A stretch of 64,000 nucleotides of DNA, taken from contig NZ_ATCL01000021.1 of assembly GCF_000416965.1 (NCBI RefSeq), positions 46,620 to 110,619 of the forward strand. Reading direction: 5' to 3'. Within the stretch, counting starts at the first letter, position 1. Every line of letters begins with the position of its first letter. A program made the translations under genes and the position numbers. The notes beneath the pieces were generated by a model. That model searched no databases and had not been told where the DNA came from. It saw only the letters and a list, made by a program, of their open reading frames with translations. Source of the DNA: Exiguobacterium chiriqhucha RW-2. Lineage in GTDB: Bacteria; Bacillota; Bacilli; Exiguobacteriales; Exiguobacteriaceae. Of the stretch, positions 50,414 through 59,456 are shown in pieces.

Positions 50414-51587
50414 CTTGTTTCCTCCCAAATCGCCATAATAACATCAATAATCCACTTAACACGGTCGCCCCGACTGTTCCTTGCCACGTAAACTTGAAAT
50501 TCGTCACAAGTGGCGCCGTGTCAATGAGCGTGACCTCATCGGGACTTCTGAGGGCACGCTCGAGTACGGTCAGCCCGGGGGCCCCGTACAATAATTCAAA
50601 CGCTTCATACGAATCGGCGAGCAAAAACAAATACGGGTCAGCCCGATACGGAATCTCGCTCTGTCCGTCCTCGGTCAAATCAAGCGTCAGCCCGCCCCAT
50701 CTGTTGCCGGTAATCACGTTGTCAGCCGCTTTGAACGATATGACCGGATAGCGATTATGTGTCAAATCATTCCCGGCCAGGGTCATCCCGGTAGCCCGCT
50801 GCAACCGCAACGCGATATCATTTCCGTTCACTCCGTTATGATGGATTGCCGTCCACTCCGATTTCTCGGCGTAAATCCCCACGCGGTTCCCATGAATTGC
50901 ATTCGCACGAACGGTCGTCTCGACCGCCTCGAACAGCATGAGCCCCATCCCCGTCGCACCTGTCTGGTCATGAATTTGTCCATTTTCGATGCTGACGCGC
51001 TCGGTTCCCATCACCATCGCGCCGGTTTCGTTATGGTGCAGGATGGGTGAGGTGATTGAAACGTCCGTCGGGAACATGAGATGAATGCCGTACCGTGAGT
51101 TCATAACGAGTGGCCGAACCAATTCATGTCCGCTCCCATCTTCGATGTAAATCCCGTCTCGGGCGTGGTCGATGATGGCACCTTTAATCACCGTCGCTTC
51201 ACTATTATGTACGGAGATGCCTTCTCCCCGACCTGTCCCGGTCACGTTCGGTCGAATCAACCGGACCCCATGACTGTCACTGACGGCAATCCCGGTCCCG
51301 GCTGCTTCGATTCTCGCATCGATGACTTGGTGGCCCAACCCCTCGACGAGCACCGCGGGTACAGTCGTCCGTTCGCACTGTTCGATCTCGACGTTCTCGA
51401 GCACGGCCCCGATTCCTTCGAGTTGGAAAGCGGGTCGTTCACAACTGATGAACCGTTTTCCTGCACCGTTGAACGTTTCGTTCGATTGAATCACAATCGG
51501 TTCTTCGAGCAACACCGGTTCTGTGTCCGCTTGAACAGCTATCGGTGAGAAGAACCATAACGCGAGTAACCAGCTTAGTCGTCTCAT
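50400..51587 (-). CDS. nosD: NosD-like beta-helix protein with C-terminal membrane anchor
   Basis: 395 residues from the ATG at 51587 (AGAGGAGGGG upstream). A signal peptide (about 1-19, LSWLLALWFFSPIAVQA) is followed by a right-handed beta-helix domain. CASH/PbH1 repeats recur about every 22 residues (GIAVSDSHGVRLIRP, GISVHNSEATVIKG, GIYIEDGSGHELVRP). A C-terminal helix (about 366-388) anchors it to the membrane outer face. NosD is needed for NosZ copper-cluster maturation in denitrifiers. Here it is the first gene of the cluster. Confidence 0.85.
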   Translation of the reverse strand: MRRLSWLLALWFFSPIAVQADTEPVLLEEPIVIQSNETFNGAGKRFISCERPAFQLEGIGAVLENVEIEQCERTTVPAVLVEGLGHQVIDARIEAAGTGIAVSDSHGVRLIRPNVTGTGRGEGISVHNSEATVIKGAIIDHARDGIYIEDGSGHELVRPLVMNSRYGIHLMFPTDVSITSPILHHNETGAMVMGTERVSIENGQIHDQTGATGMGLMLFEAVETTVRANAIHGNRVGIYAEKSEWTAIHHNGVNGNDIALRLQRATGMTLAGNDLTHNRYPVISFKAADNVITGNRWGGLTLDLTEDGQSEIPYRADPYLFLLADSYEAFELLYGAPGLTVLERALRSPDEVTLIDTAPLVTNFKFTWQGTVGATVLSGLLMLLWRFGRKQDDYL

Positions 51588-51621
51588 AACCCCTCCTCTT
51601 GATGAATCGCTTACAGAACAT

Positions 51622-51646
51622 ATTGTACGAAAACCCACGGGGGTAT
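51622..51646 (-). promoter_or_regulatory. nosD promoter with CsoR-like copper operator
   Basis: On the minus strand the -10 TACAAT is at 51627-51622. The spacer just upstream contains ATACCCCCGTGGGTTT (51646-51631), an ACCC-N4-GGGT dyad like CsoR operators. The -35 (ACACAT) is poor. A repressor here would block RNA polymerase until copper releases it. Confidence 0.5.
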
Positions 51647-51692
51647 GTGTGTCGTTTTTATGGGATTCGTGTGACAGTTTCTTCATAAAAAA

Positions 51693-51730
51693 AACACAAG
51701 CGGCGAAGGGGTCATTTCGCTGCTTGTGTT
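51693..51730 (-). terminator. Terminator of the sugar-binding protein gene
   Basis: AACACAAGCGGCGAA (51693-51707) pairs with 51716-51730 (one G-U), followed by a U-run on the minus strand. Confidence 0.9.
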
Positions 51731-51734
51731 GCTG

Positions 51735-53030
51735 TTATTTTGCCTTATCGGCCCATACTTTTGTGAAGTCTTGGAGCATCTCGTCTCCGGTCTTTTGACC
51801 ACCGACGTACGCTTGCATCAACGCGCCGTACTCGTTGACCGCGCCATCCGGATACTTGAACCAGTTCCATGAAATCGTCTTGCCTTCGTTCGAATAAGCC
51901 AAGATGTCGTCAGCAAGCGGACCGAGGTCGTTCGCTTCGATCGACTTGAACGCCGGAATGAATTTGAATTTGTTGACCATGTAATCTTTACCTGTATCAG
52001 ATGTCGCCATCCATTCGAGGAAGTCTTTCGCTTCTTCTTTATACTTCGAGTTTTTATTGACGACCCAGTTGTTCGGGACGCCGACCGGGAGACGATCCAT
52101 CTTCTCTTTGTCATCGTTGATTGGGATTGGGACGAAGCCCATCTCAATGTCCGGATTCACGTCGAGAATCATCTGTTGCGCCCAGTTCCCTTGCTGAAGC
52201 ATTGCCGTCTCACCTTGAGCGAACTGTGTGACTTGCGTGTTATAGTCCGTCGTGAGCGGGTTCTTATTGCCGTATTTGATGGTGAGGTCAAACAGTTTCA
52301 AGAATTGTTGGAACTGCTCATTGTCCTCAAATTTTTCTTTATTCTCGTTGAGTGCCTGGATGAACGCATCCGGGTCGTCTTGTTGCGCCATCGGAATGTT
52401 GAGCAAGTGAATTCCGAGAATCCAAAACTCGGCATAACCGACCGAGAACGGTGTGATGCCTGCTTTATCCAACTTCTCAGCCGCATCCGTCAACTCAGAC
52501 AACGTCTTCGGCAACTCACTGATGCCCGCCTTCTCGAACAGCTCCTTGTTGTAGATGAAGCCGTATCCTTCCAAGTTCATCGGCATCCCGTACAGTTTTC
52601 CGTCCATCGTCATCGGTTCCTTGGCCACTTCCGTCAAATCCCCGACCCACTTCTCGCCTGACAAATCTTCCAATTTGTCTTTCCATGTCTGAGCTTCGGT
52701 GAACCCGCCGTTATTGAAGATGTCCGGCTCGTTGCCTGACGCGAACTGTGACTTGAGCGCAGCGCCGTAATCGGCTCCGCCGCCGACCGTTTGAACGGTC
52801 ACTTTGACGCCCGTCTCTTCCTCGTATTCTTTCGCCATCGCTTCAAGATCTTTGGCGATTTCCGCTTTAAACTGGAAGACGTTCAACGTGACGTCTTGCT
52901 TGTCCCCGTTATCCGCGTTCGCATCGTTCGATCCTTCATCTTCCGTAAGCGACCCGCCGCCACAGGCCGCAAGCGTCAATACCATCCCTGCCGTCATGAC
53001 GGCAGTTGATAATTTCCATTTACGTTTCAT
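51735..53030 (-). CDS. Sugar ABC transporter substrate-binding lipoprotein
   Basis: 431 residues from the ATG at 53030 (TAGGAGG upstream). Lipobox LAAC near residue 20 anchors it outside the membrane. Family 1 (MalE-like) binding-protein fold: TLNVFQFKAEIAKDLEAMAKEYEEETGVKV at the start, DIFNNGG near 105, GKLYGMPMNLEGYGFIYNKELF near 150, and AMLQQGNWA near 280. Ligand probably an oligosaccharide. Its promoter shares a 28-base element and a cre site with the permease operon 3 kb away, so it belongs to the same importer despite asnA lying between. Confidence 0.88.
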   Translation of the reverse strand: MKRKWKLSTAVMTAGMVLTLAACGGGSLTEDEGSNDANADNGDKQDVTLNVFQFKAEIAKDLEAMAKEYEEETGVKVTVQTVGGGADYGAALKSQFASGNEPDIFNNGGFTEAQTWKDKLEDLSGEKWVGDLTEVAKEPMTMDGKLYGMPMNLEGYGFIYNKELFEKAGISELPKTLSELTDAAEKLDKAGITPFSVGYAEFWILGIHLLNIPMAQQDDPDAFIQALNENKEKFEDNEQFQQFLKLFDLTIKYGNKNPLTTDYNTQVTQFAQGETAMLQQGNWAQQMILDVNPDIEMGFVPIPINDDKEKMDRLPVGVPNNWVVNKNSKYKEEAKDFLEWMATSDTGKDYMVNKFKFIPAFKSIEANDLGPLADDILAYSNEGKTISWNWFKYPDGAVNEYGALMQAYVGGQKTGDEMLQDFTKVWADKAK

Positions 53031-53091
53031 TTCGCTTCCTCCTAAGTATAGAGTCGACAATCCTTCATCATTCGGTACACCCTAACTTTAG

Positions 53092-53107
53092 ATGAAAACG
53101 CTTCCAT
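53092..53107. promoter_or_regulatory. cre site of the binding-protein gene
   Basis: ATGAAAACGCTTCCAT matches cre at 13 of 14 positions, 61 bases before the start codon. Confidence 0.6.
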
Positions 53108-53123
53108 TATGTAGGTGTCAAAA

Positions 53124-53151
53124 TTGACGTGTAGGGTGGAAAATGTTGCAC
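53124..53151 (-). promoter_or_regulatory. Shared 28-base promoter element, copy 1
   Basis: TTGACG-N3-AGGGTGGAA-N4-TTGCAC, nearly identical to the copy at 56473-56500 in the permease promoter. Contains a GTGGAA-N4-TTGCAC dyad. Probable binding site of a common regulator. Confidence 0.55.
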
Positions 53152-53153
53152 AG

Positions 53154-53193
53154 AAAACCAGGACTTTCTTATTGAAAAGAAAGTCCTGGTTTT
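53154..53193 (-). terminator. asnA terminator
   Basis: A 17-bp perfect stem: AAAACCAGGACTTTCTT (53154-53170) with 53177-53193, loop ATTGAA. Confidence 0.92.
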
Positions 53194-53209
53194 AGTTTCT
53201 TCTATATAA

Positions 53210-54193
53210 TTACAACAGGCTGATTCCAGCTTCTTCACATGCTGTGATCATCTCACTCGGCCAGACCGAAGATTGGACTTCACCGATGTGACGAGCACGA
53301 AGCAAATACATGGCGACACGCGATTGCCCGATGCCACCCCCGATTGTAAGCGGGAGACGTCCTTCGAGGACCGCTTGGTGGAACGGGTACTTGCGTTTGT
53401 CTTCAGCTCCGGCTGTCACCAACTGCTCGGCAAGCGCTGTCTCGTCGACACGAATTCCCATCGATGACAGTTCGAACGCCGATTCGAGTTCCGGGTGCCA
53501 GACGAGGATATCGCCGTTGAGCGACCAGTCGTCATAGTCAGCCGCGCGACCGTCGTGCTTATCGCCCGAAGCGAGTGCGCCGCCGATTTGCGAGAGGAAG
53601 ACCGCACCGTACGCTTTACAAATCGCGTGCTCACGCTCTTTTGGTGTAAGATCCGGGTAAAGGTCTTCTAACTCTTGGCTCGTCAAGAAGTGAATCGACT
53701 CTGGCAAGATCGCCTCAATCCCGTACATCGTTTCGACCGTCTGTTCCGTCTCGCGGAGTGCCGCGTAAATCGTTTCGACCGTCGCCTTCAAGTACTCCGT
53801 CGTCCGGTGTTCCCGAGCGATGACACGTTCCCAGTCCCATTGATCGACGTGGAGTGAGTGTGTCGCGTCGAGTTCTTCATCCCGACGGATGGCGCGCATC
53901 TGTGTGTACAACCCTTCACCGACTTCGAATCCGTAGCGGCCGAGCGCTTCACGTTTCCACTTCGCGAGCGACTGAACGATTTCGAGTTCATGCCCTGGAT
54001 ACTGCGTATCGAACTGGATGATGCGTTCGACACCGTTCAAGTGGTCGTTGACACCGCTCGCCGATGTGACGAACAGTGGGGCCTGAACTTGTGTGAGTCC
54101 GAGCGCCGTGCTGAACTTGTCTTCGAATGTCGCCTTCACTACTGTAATCGCCTGTTGTTTTTCCTTCATCTTGCTCATTGCTGTTGTTGTCAT
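53210..54193 (-). CDS. asnA: Aspartate-ammonia ligase
   Basis: 327 residues from the ATG at 54193 (GGAGG upstream); the open frame runs back into the T-box terminator and is not used. It makes asparagine from aspartate, ammonia and ATP, with a class II aminoacyl-tRNA-synthetase-like fold. Motifs: [17 protein letters not shown] near residue 35, [21 protein letters not shown] near 58, [12 protein letters not shown] near 110, [14 protein letters not shown] near 205, and [13 protein letters not shown] near 287. Controlled by a T-box with an Asn specifier. Confidence 0.96.
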   Translation of the reverse strand: MTTTAMSKMKEKQQAITVVKATFEDKFSTALGLTQVQAPLFVTSASGVNDHLNGVERIIQFDTQYPGHELEIVQSLAKWKREALGRYGFEVGEGLYTQMRAIRRDEELDATHSLHVDQWDWERVIAREHRTTEYLKATVETIYAALRETEQTVETMYGIEAILPESIHFLTSQELEDLYPDLTPKEREHAICKAYGAVFLSQIGGALASGDKHDGRAADYDDWSLNGDILVWHPELESAFELSSMGIRVDETALAEQLVTAGAEDKRKYPFHQAVLEGRLPLTIGGGIGQSRVAMYLLRARHIGEVQSSVWPSEMITACEEAGISLL

Positions 54194-54234
54194 GTTTTCT
54201 TCCTCCAATTGTGGGATTTCGGGATGGAGCAATA

Positions 54235-54512
54235 GAAAAAAGCCCTCCAATCCCATGGACTATGGGACGGAAGGCTTCAAGCTCCGCGGTGCCACCCAAA
54301 TTAGTAGACGAATCTACTCACTTTTTCGAGACGAACATCTCGTAGTTCCGATAACGGGGAACAGTCCGGCTACGTCTACTTGCAAAGCGTTCGGGTAGCG
54401 ACTCCAGGAGGTTCTTCGACAGAGATTTCAGTCCGGGCTCTCACCTTCCCCGGCTCGCTTTGCTTACGTCTTCTGTGTACTCGTCCTTTCAATGTCGTTC
54501 ACAATTGAATTG
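54235..54512 (-). promoter_or_regulatory. T-box riboswitch leader of asnA, Asn specifier
   Basis: The T-box core GGGTGGCACCGCGG lies at 54297-54284 on the minus strand. The terminator AGCCCTCC/AATCCCAT... stem spans 54241-54276, followed by U6. Stem I closes with GCAAAGC/GCTTTGC, and the triplet AAC (54391-54389) just before its 3' arm is the likely specifier, matching tRNA-Asn. Uncharged tRNA-Asn would permit read-through. This accounts for most of the 414-base gap before asnA. Confidence 0.93.
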
Positions 54513-54518
54513 ACCCAA

Positions 54519-54546
54519 TTATTATCAATATTCAGACGAATGTCAA
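54519..54546 (-). promoter_or_regulatory. asnA promoter
   Basis: On the minus strand TTGACA (54546-54541), 16-base spacer, TAATAA (54524-54519). Confidence 0.7.
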
Positions 54547-54556
54547 CCACTTTTCC

Positions 54557-54593
54557 AAAAAAAAATTCTCCCCCGTGTAGCGAACGGGGGAGA
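54557..54593 (-). terminator. Terminator of the permease operon
   Basis: TCTCCCCCGT (54567-54576) pairs with ACGGGGGAGA (54584-54593), and nine U follow on the minus strand. Confidence 0.92.
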
Positions 54594-54607
54594 TCCCTTG
54601 GGCAGGG

Positions 54608-55513
54608 TTATTTGATCGAGCCGCTCGTAATCCCTTTGATAATATGCTTTTGCATACCGAAGAAAAAGACGAGGAGCGGAACGATCCCAAGGACTAAACC
54701 AGCAAGTGCCAAATCCCATTGTTTTGTATATTGTCCGAAGAAATAGAACGTCGCGAGCGGAATCGTCCGCAGCTCGATGTCTCGGAGGACAAGTGAAGGT
54801 AAGAGAAAGTCATTCCAAATCCAAAGGCTGTTCAAGATGACGATTGTCACCGTGATTGGTTTGAGGAGCGGGAAGACAATTCGCCAAAACACGCCCCACG
54901 TCGAGCAACCGTCAATGATGGCCGCTTCTTCAATCTCTTCCGGAATCGACTTCATGAAGCCATGATATAAGAATACCGAAATACCAGACCCGAAGCCGAG
55001 ATACATGACCATCAGTCCCCAATGACTGTTTAAAAGACCGAGCAGGCTCGACACTTTCACGAGCGGAATCATGATTGACTGAAACGGGATGACCATCGCC
55101 GCGACGAACAAGAAGAAGATGACGGTCGAAATCCAATGTTTTGTCCGGACGAGCTTCCAGGCCGCCATCGAGGTGAACAGCACGATGAGAAGGTTCGCCC
55201 CGGCCGTGATGAGAAGCGAGTTCAAGAAGACGCGTCCGTAGTTCATCGCCTCCCAGGCTTCTGTATAGTTCGACGCGAGCCAGACGCTCGGCAAGGCAGA
55301 CGTGTTCGTGTAAATCTCGGCAATTGATTTGAACGAGTTGACGATGACGTAATAGAACGGGACGAGATATAACAGTCCAAGTAGAATCGCCACCAGTTCG
55401 ACGAGACCGAGACCGGCCGTATATCCACCCGCCCGCAGCGGTTTTTGCGGTAGCAATCGCTGGGGAGATGAATCGACCTTCGCTTCGATGCGTTCAATTT
55501 TTTCTGTCGTCAT
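54608..55513 (-). CDS. Sugar ABC transporter permease, MalG type
   Basis: 301 residues, six helices (first at about 37-57). The EAA loop that contacts the ATPase is seen as EEIEEAAIIDGCSTWGVFWRIVFPLLKP near residue 200. The 40-residue cytoplasmic N-terminus is charged. It overlaps the upstream permease by 4 bases. It works with the permease at 55510-56415 and the binding protein at 51735-53030. Confidence 0.9.
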   Translation of the reverse strand: MTTEKIERIEAKVDSSPQRLLPQKPLRAGGYTAGLGLVELVAILLGLLYLVPFYYVIVNSFKSIAEIYTNTSALPSVWLASNYTEAWEAMNYGRVFLNSLLITAGANLLIVLFTSMAAWKLVRTKHWISTVIFFLFVAAMVIPFQSIMIPLVKVSSLLGLLNSHWGLMVMYLGFGSGISVFLYHGFMKSIPEEIEEAAIIDGCSTWGVFWRIVFPLLKPITVTIVILNSLWIWNDFLLPSLVLRDIELRTIPLATFYFFGQYTKQWDLALAGLVLGIVPLLVFFFGMQKHIIKGITSGSIK

Positions 55514-56415
55514 GCCTCCACCTCCCGCTTTTTCGTCAAGTAGACTTGAGTGACGGTAATCGCCGCGACGACAAGGAAGAAGATGACCGCTTTCGCCGAG
55601 CCGAGCCCGTAATTATTATTCACGAATGATTCTGTATAGATGTTCAAGGCGAGCATCTCTGTCGATTTGAATGGGCCACCGTTCGTGAGCGACAAGTTCG
55701 TGTCGAACACTTTGAACGACCAGGAAATCGTCAAAAACAGACAGATGGTGATCGACGGCATAATCATCGGTAACGTGATGTGACGCAACATCTTCAACCG
55801 ATTCGCCCCATCGATTTTGGCCGCCTCCAGCAAATCCGTCGGCACGTTTTGAAGCGCTGCGATGTAGATGACCATGACGTAGCCTCCGCCTTGCCAGATG
55901 GCGACGATGACGATGCCCCAAAAGGCTGTCCGGGCGTCACCGAGCCACGGCAGTTCGAACAGACTCCATCCGGTCAGTGCCCCAATTGATTCAAAGCCCT
56001 TCACATAGATAAACTGCCAAATGAATCCGAGAATGAGCCCGCCAATCAAGTTTGGCATGAAAAAGACGGTGCGCAGGATATTGCGTGTCTTGATGTTCAT
56101 CGTCAACAGTAAGGCCAGTAAGAAACCGACGATGTTCGTCAAGATGACGGCCACAATCGTGTATTTCGTCGTAATCCAGAACGAGGCGCGGAACTGTTCA
56201 TCCTCGAATAGAATCCGCTGATAATTGTCCCACCCGACTACGTTCAACTGACCCGTCACACCGTTCCAATCCGTGAAGCTGTAATAAATCCCGTTTATGA
56301 ACGGTATGAGCACAATCGCCACAAACGCCAAAAAGGCCGGACCGACGAATGCAATAAAACTCGCTGGTTTCTTCCAATTTCGTCTTCGCTTGTGTTGTTT
56401 TGGTGTTTCTGTCAT
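55510..56415 (-). CDS. Sugar ABC transporter permease, MalF/UgpA type
   Basis: 301 residues from the ATG at 56415 (GGAGGC 8 bases upstream). Six helices, first at about 23-43. EAA loop is TDLLEAAKIDGANRLKMLRHITLPM near residue 200. No ATPase gene lies in the cluster, so a shared MsmX-type ATPase encoded elsewhere must drive it, as is usual in Bacillota. A perfect cre site and the 28-base element lie upstream. Confidence 0.9.
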   Translation of the reverse strand: MTETPKQHKRRRNWKKPASFIAFVGPAFLAFVAIVLIPFINGIYYSFTDWNGVTGQLNVVGWDNYQRILFEDEQFRASFWITTKYTIVAVILTNIVGFLLALLLTMNIKTRNILRTVFFMPNLIGGLILGFIWQFIYVKGFESIGALTGWSLFELPWLGDARTAFWGIVIVAIWQGGGYVMVIYIAALQNVPTDLLEAAKIDGANRLKMLRHITLPMIMPSITICLFLTISWSFKVFDTNLSLTNGGPFKSTEMLALNIYTESFVNNNYGLGSAKAVIFFLVVAAITVTQVYLTKKREVEA

Positions 56416-56456
56416 CTTCATCGCCTCCACTATCAACTTACCTTCAAATAACCAAA

Positions 56457-56472
56457 ATGAAAACGGATACAT
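56457..56472. promoter_or_regulatory. cre site of the permease operon
   Basis: ATGAAAACGGATACAT matches all 14 defined positions of the cre consensus, 42 bases before the start codon. Confidence 0.75.
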
Positions 56473-56500
56473 TTGACGGAAAGGGTGGAATATATTGCAC
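56473..56500 (-). promoter_or_regulatory. Shared 28-base promoter element, copy 2
   Basis: TTGACG-N3-AGGGTGGAA-N4-TTGCAC directly abuts the cre site. Same block spacing as copy 1 at 53124-53151. Confidence 0.55.
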
Positions 56501-56657
56501 TCAATGGGTGAATTATACGAGACGATGCGTTATGATAAACTCAATGACAACACGAACGAGTCTTCCTGAATGAAGAATTAAACCTTGATTCTAAGTCGAT
56601 TCACGAATGAAATGAAATAAACCGATTACAATGTTCGAAAGTGGAGGGATTTTATAC

Positions 56658-58343
56658 ATGACGACGATTAAACCGTTATCCGACCTAACGATTGCCCAAC
56701 AAGCCGAGATGTTGCCCGTCAAAGAGATTGCGGAAAAGCTCGGATTACAAGAAGATGACCTCGACCTATACGGGAAATATAAAGCCAAGTTATCCTTCGA
56801 CGTCATCGATCGGATGGCGACTCGCGAAGACGGGAAGCTCATTCTCGTCACGGCAATCAATCCGACTCCAGCCGGTGAAGGAAAGTCGACCGTGACCGTC
56901 GGGCTCGGCCAAGCGCTCAACCAACTCGACAAACAAGCGATCGTCTGTTTGCGAGAACCGTCACTCGGGCCGACAATGGGCTTAAAAGGCGGTGCCGCCG
57001 GCGGAGGATTCAGCCAAGTGTTGCCGATGGAAGACATCAACCTTCACTTTACAGGCGACATGCACGCTATCACCGCGGCCCACAACACGATTAGCGCCAT
57101 GCTCGACAATCATCTCCATCAAGGGAACGACCTTGGCATCGATGTCCGGAAAATCGTCTGGAAACGTGTGCTCGACTTGAATGACCGGGCGCTCCGTCAC
57201 GTGACGATTGGCCTTGGCGGCAGTGCCCATGGCGTACCTCGTGAAGAAGGCTTTGATATCACGGTCGCGTCTGAAATCATGGCCATCCTCTGTCTCGCCG
57301 ATTCGTTGACTGACCTCGAGGCACGCATCAAGCGAATCGTCGTCGCATACGATCGGGACAATGAGCCGATCACGGCCGAACAAATCGGTGCGGCCGGTGC
57401 CGCGACACTGCTATTGAAAGAAGCGTTCAAGCCGAACTTGGTGCAAACACTTGAACAGACACCAGCCCTCGTTCATGGTGGTCCGTTCGCCAATATCGCG
57501 CACGGATGCAACTCATTGATTGCGACGAAAACCGCGCTCAAGCTCGGTGAATATGTCGTCACCGAAGCTGGTTTCGGAGCCGATCTTGGCGCCGAGAAAT
57601 TCTGTCATATCAAGTCACGCATCGGAAAATTGAACCCGGACGCCGTCGTTCTCGTGGCAACAGTCCGTGCTTTGAAAATGCATGGCGGTGTCGCCAAAGA
57701 CCAACTCCACGTCGAGAACGTCGGAGCTGTCGGAAACGGGTTAAAACTTCTCGCCAAACATGTCGAGACGATGGGGAAACTCGGTTTGCCGACCGTCGTC
57801 GCCCTCAATCGATTCAATTCGGATACAGCCGAAGAGTTGGCGGCCGTCCTCGATTGGTGTGAAGCGAACCACATTCGAGTGGCGCTCAGTGAAGTGTGGT
57901 CGAATGGTGGACAAGGCGGTCGTGCCCTCGCCGAGGCCGTCATCGACACGATTGAGTCGAATGAGAGTTCGTTTACCCCGCTCTATGCGTTAACCGATTC
58001 CATCGAACAGAAAATTTTGACGATCGCCCGTGAAGTGTATGGAGCGGCCGACGTCACCTTTACCGCAACCGCGAAAAAACAGATGGCACAAATCGAAGCG
58101 AACGGCTGGCAGAGCTTGCCGATTTGTATGGCGAAGACGCCGTTCTCGCTCTCGGATGACCCGACGAAACTCGGATACCAACACGGGTTCACCGTGACGG
58201 TGCGAGAGTTGAAACCGTCGGTCGGCGCTGGCTTCCTCGTCGCCTTGACAGGTAACGTCTTGACGATGCCGGGTCTGCCGAAACAACCGGCCGCCTTGAA
58301 TATGGGGATTGATGAGACTGGGAAAGCGATTGGCTTATTCTAA
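56658..58343 (+). CDS. fhs: Formate-tetrahydrofolate ligase
   Basis: 561 residues from the ATG at 56658 (GTGGAGGGA upstream). It makes 10-formyl-THF from formate, ATP and THF. The P-loop is [18 protein letters not shown] near residue 70, followed by [18 protein letters not shown] near 101 and [11 protein letters not shown] near 135, all family hallmarks. It likely uses formate from pyruvate formate-lyase to feed one-carbon metabolism. A -10 TACAAT lies at 56627-56632. Confidence 0.96.
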   Translation: MTTIKPLSDLTIAQQAEMLPVKEIAEKLGLQEDDLDLYGKYKAKLSFDVIDRMATREDGKLILVTAINPTPAGEGKSTVTVGLGQALNQLDKQAIVCLREPSLGPTMGLKGGAAGGGFSQVLPMEDINLHFTGDMHAITAAHNTISAMLDNHLHQGNDLGIDVRKIVWKRVLDLNDRALRHVTIGLGGSAHGVPREEGFDITVASEIMAILCLADSLTDLEARIKRIVVAYDRDNEPITAEQIGAAGAATLLLKEAFKPNLVQTLEQTPALVHGGPFANIAHGCNSLIATKTALKLGEYVVTEAGFGADLGAEKFCHIKSRIGKLNPDAVVLVATVRALKMHGGVAKDQLHVENVGAVGNGLKLLAKHVETMGKLGLPTVVALNRFNSDTAEELAAVLDWCEANHIRVALSEVWSNGGQGGRALAEAVIDTIESNESSFTPLYALTDSIEQKILTIAREVYGAADVTFTATAKKQMAQIEANGWQSLPICMAKTPFSLSDDPTKLGYQHGFTVTVRELKPSVGAGFLVALTGNVLTMPGLPKQPAALNMGIDETGKAIGLF

Positions 58344-58365
58344 TCAAGACAACGGAGGGATAGGG

Positions 58366-59295
58366 ATGGACGTCACGGAACATACGTATGCGGACGGATA
58401 CCGTACACAACTATTGCACGTCAAGGCCAGACAACCGATTGGAAATTGTTTCATTTTCCATGGGATGCTTGAACATCATCAACGTTATGTCGAATTCGCT
58501 GATTTTTTGTCAGAAATTGGTTTTAATGTGTTTCTGTGCGACCTTCGCGGCGCCGGTTCCTTGGCCCGAACCCAGTCCACTTACGCTCATCTATCTCCAC
58601 ACGAAGGATTTGATCAAATGGTCGACGACGCCATCTCGCTCCTCGATCACTATCAAGATGAATTGCCGACCGTCGTCCTCGGCCATAGTTTCGGCTCGTT
58701 GCTCGCGCGTCGACTCGGTCAACAGTTAGGTCATCGCTTGGCGGGTGTCATCGCCGTTTCCCCGCCCCCGCATTCTGGATTGATTGGACGTGCCGGACTG
58801 TATGCGATCGATTTGGCCATTCGGTTCAAAGGGAGCACCCATGAATCCCGTTTATTCGAACGCTTGTTGTTCGGACGATATAACTTGAAATTCTTACCCG
58901 CCACGACCGAGAGCGATTGGATTTCTAGTGTCCCCGAGGAAGTGACCGCCTATATGAACGATCCGGACTGTGGTGGGATTCCGACGCTCGGATATTTACA
59001 CGAGGTAGCAAAAGCGTCACTCGATGTGACCTCTGCCGCCCGGATACAAGAACATCCGAAAACACTACCAATTTTGTTCGTCGTAGGTGCCGATGATCCC
59101 GTCGTACATGACGGAGAAGGACTCTCCGGAATCGTCCGCAAACATCAGGCCGCCGACATCGAATTGACCGTGCTGTCTTATGATCAGGCTCGCCACGAAG
59201 TGCTTCGTGAGCGCCAACGCCAAGACATCTGGACGGACATCGGCGACTGGATGCATCAAACGATACGAATCGCAAAAAGAACCTCCATTTCCTAG
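58366..59295 (+). CDS. Alpha/beta hydrolase, monoacylglycerol lipase type
   Basis: 309 residues from the ATG at 58366 (GGAGGGA upstream). Serine-aminopeptidase-S33/lysophospholipase layout: FHGMLEHHQRYVEFADFL near residue 27, nucleophile GHSFGSLLAR near 105, Asp in FVVGADDPVV near 242, His in QARHEVLRE near 275. It starts 22 bases after fhs, so the two may share a transcript. Substrate probably a monoacylglycerol or lysophospholipid. Confidence 0.85.
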   Translation: MDVTEHTYADGYRTQLLHVKARQPIGNCFIFHGMLEHHQRYVEFADFLSEIGFNVFLCDLRGAGSLARTQSTYAHLSPHEGFDQMVDDAISLLDHYQDELPTVVLGHSFGSLLARRLGQQLGHRLAGVIAVSPPPHSGLIGRAGLYAIDLAIRFKGSTHESRLFERLLFGRYNLKFLPATTESDWISSVPEEVTAYMNDPDCGGIPTLGYLHEVAKASLDVTSAARIQEHPKTLPILFVVGADDPVVHDGEGLSGIVRKHQAADIELTVLSYDQARHEVLRERQRQDIWTDIGDWMHQTIRIAKRTSIS

Positions 59296-59307
59296 GAGGT
59301 TCTTTTT
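59274..59307 (+). terminator. Terminator of the fhs-hydrolase unit
   Basis: AAAAAGAACCTCC (59274-59286) pairs with 59295-59307; the stem overlaps the stop codon and ends in a T-run. Confidence 0.9.
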
Positions 59308-59383
59308 GTTTACCAAAATCATACAATAGGATTCTAATTCATTTACCTTTTTTGTAATTTAGATTCTTCTTTCCAATTTTTAA

Positions 59384-59405
59384 GTGCGCTATACTTAGAC
59401 CGCAC
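59384..59405. promoter_or_regulatory. Dyad around the -10 of the glucosaminidase gene
   Basis: GTGCG-N12-CGCAC encloses a -10 hexamer TATACT (59390-59395). A protein bound here would sit on the promoter. Confidence 0.35.
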
Positions 59406-59456
59406 ACTAAAAGAATACACATATTTTGATACGTATTCACCGAAAGGGGTAACACA

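Noticed and set aside
48358..51587. Nitrous oxide respiration locus
   Set aside because: Only accessory genes nosD, nosL, nosY and nosF are present; no nosZ or electron-donor gene is seen in the window.
53117..53128. GTCAA-AA-TTGAC dyad in the binding-protein promoter
   Set aside because: Only one half is present at the permease promoter, so it is less convincing than the 28-base element.
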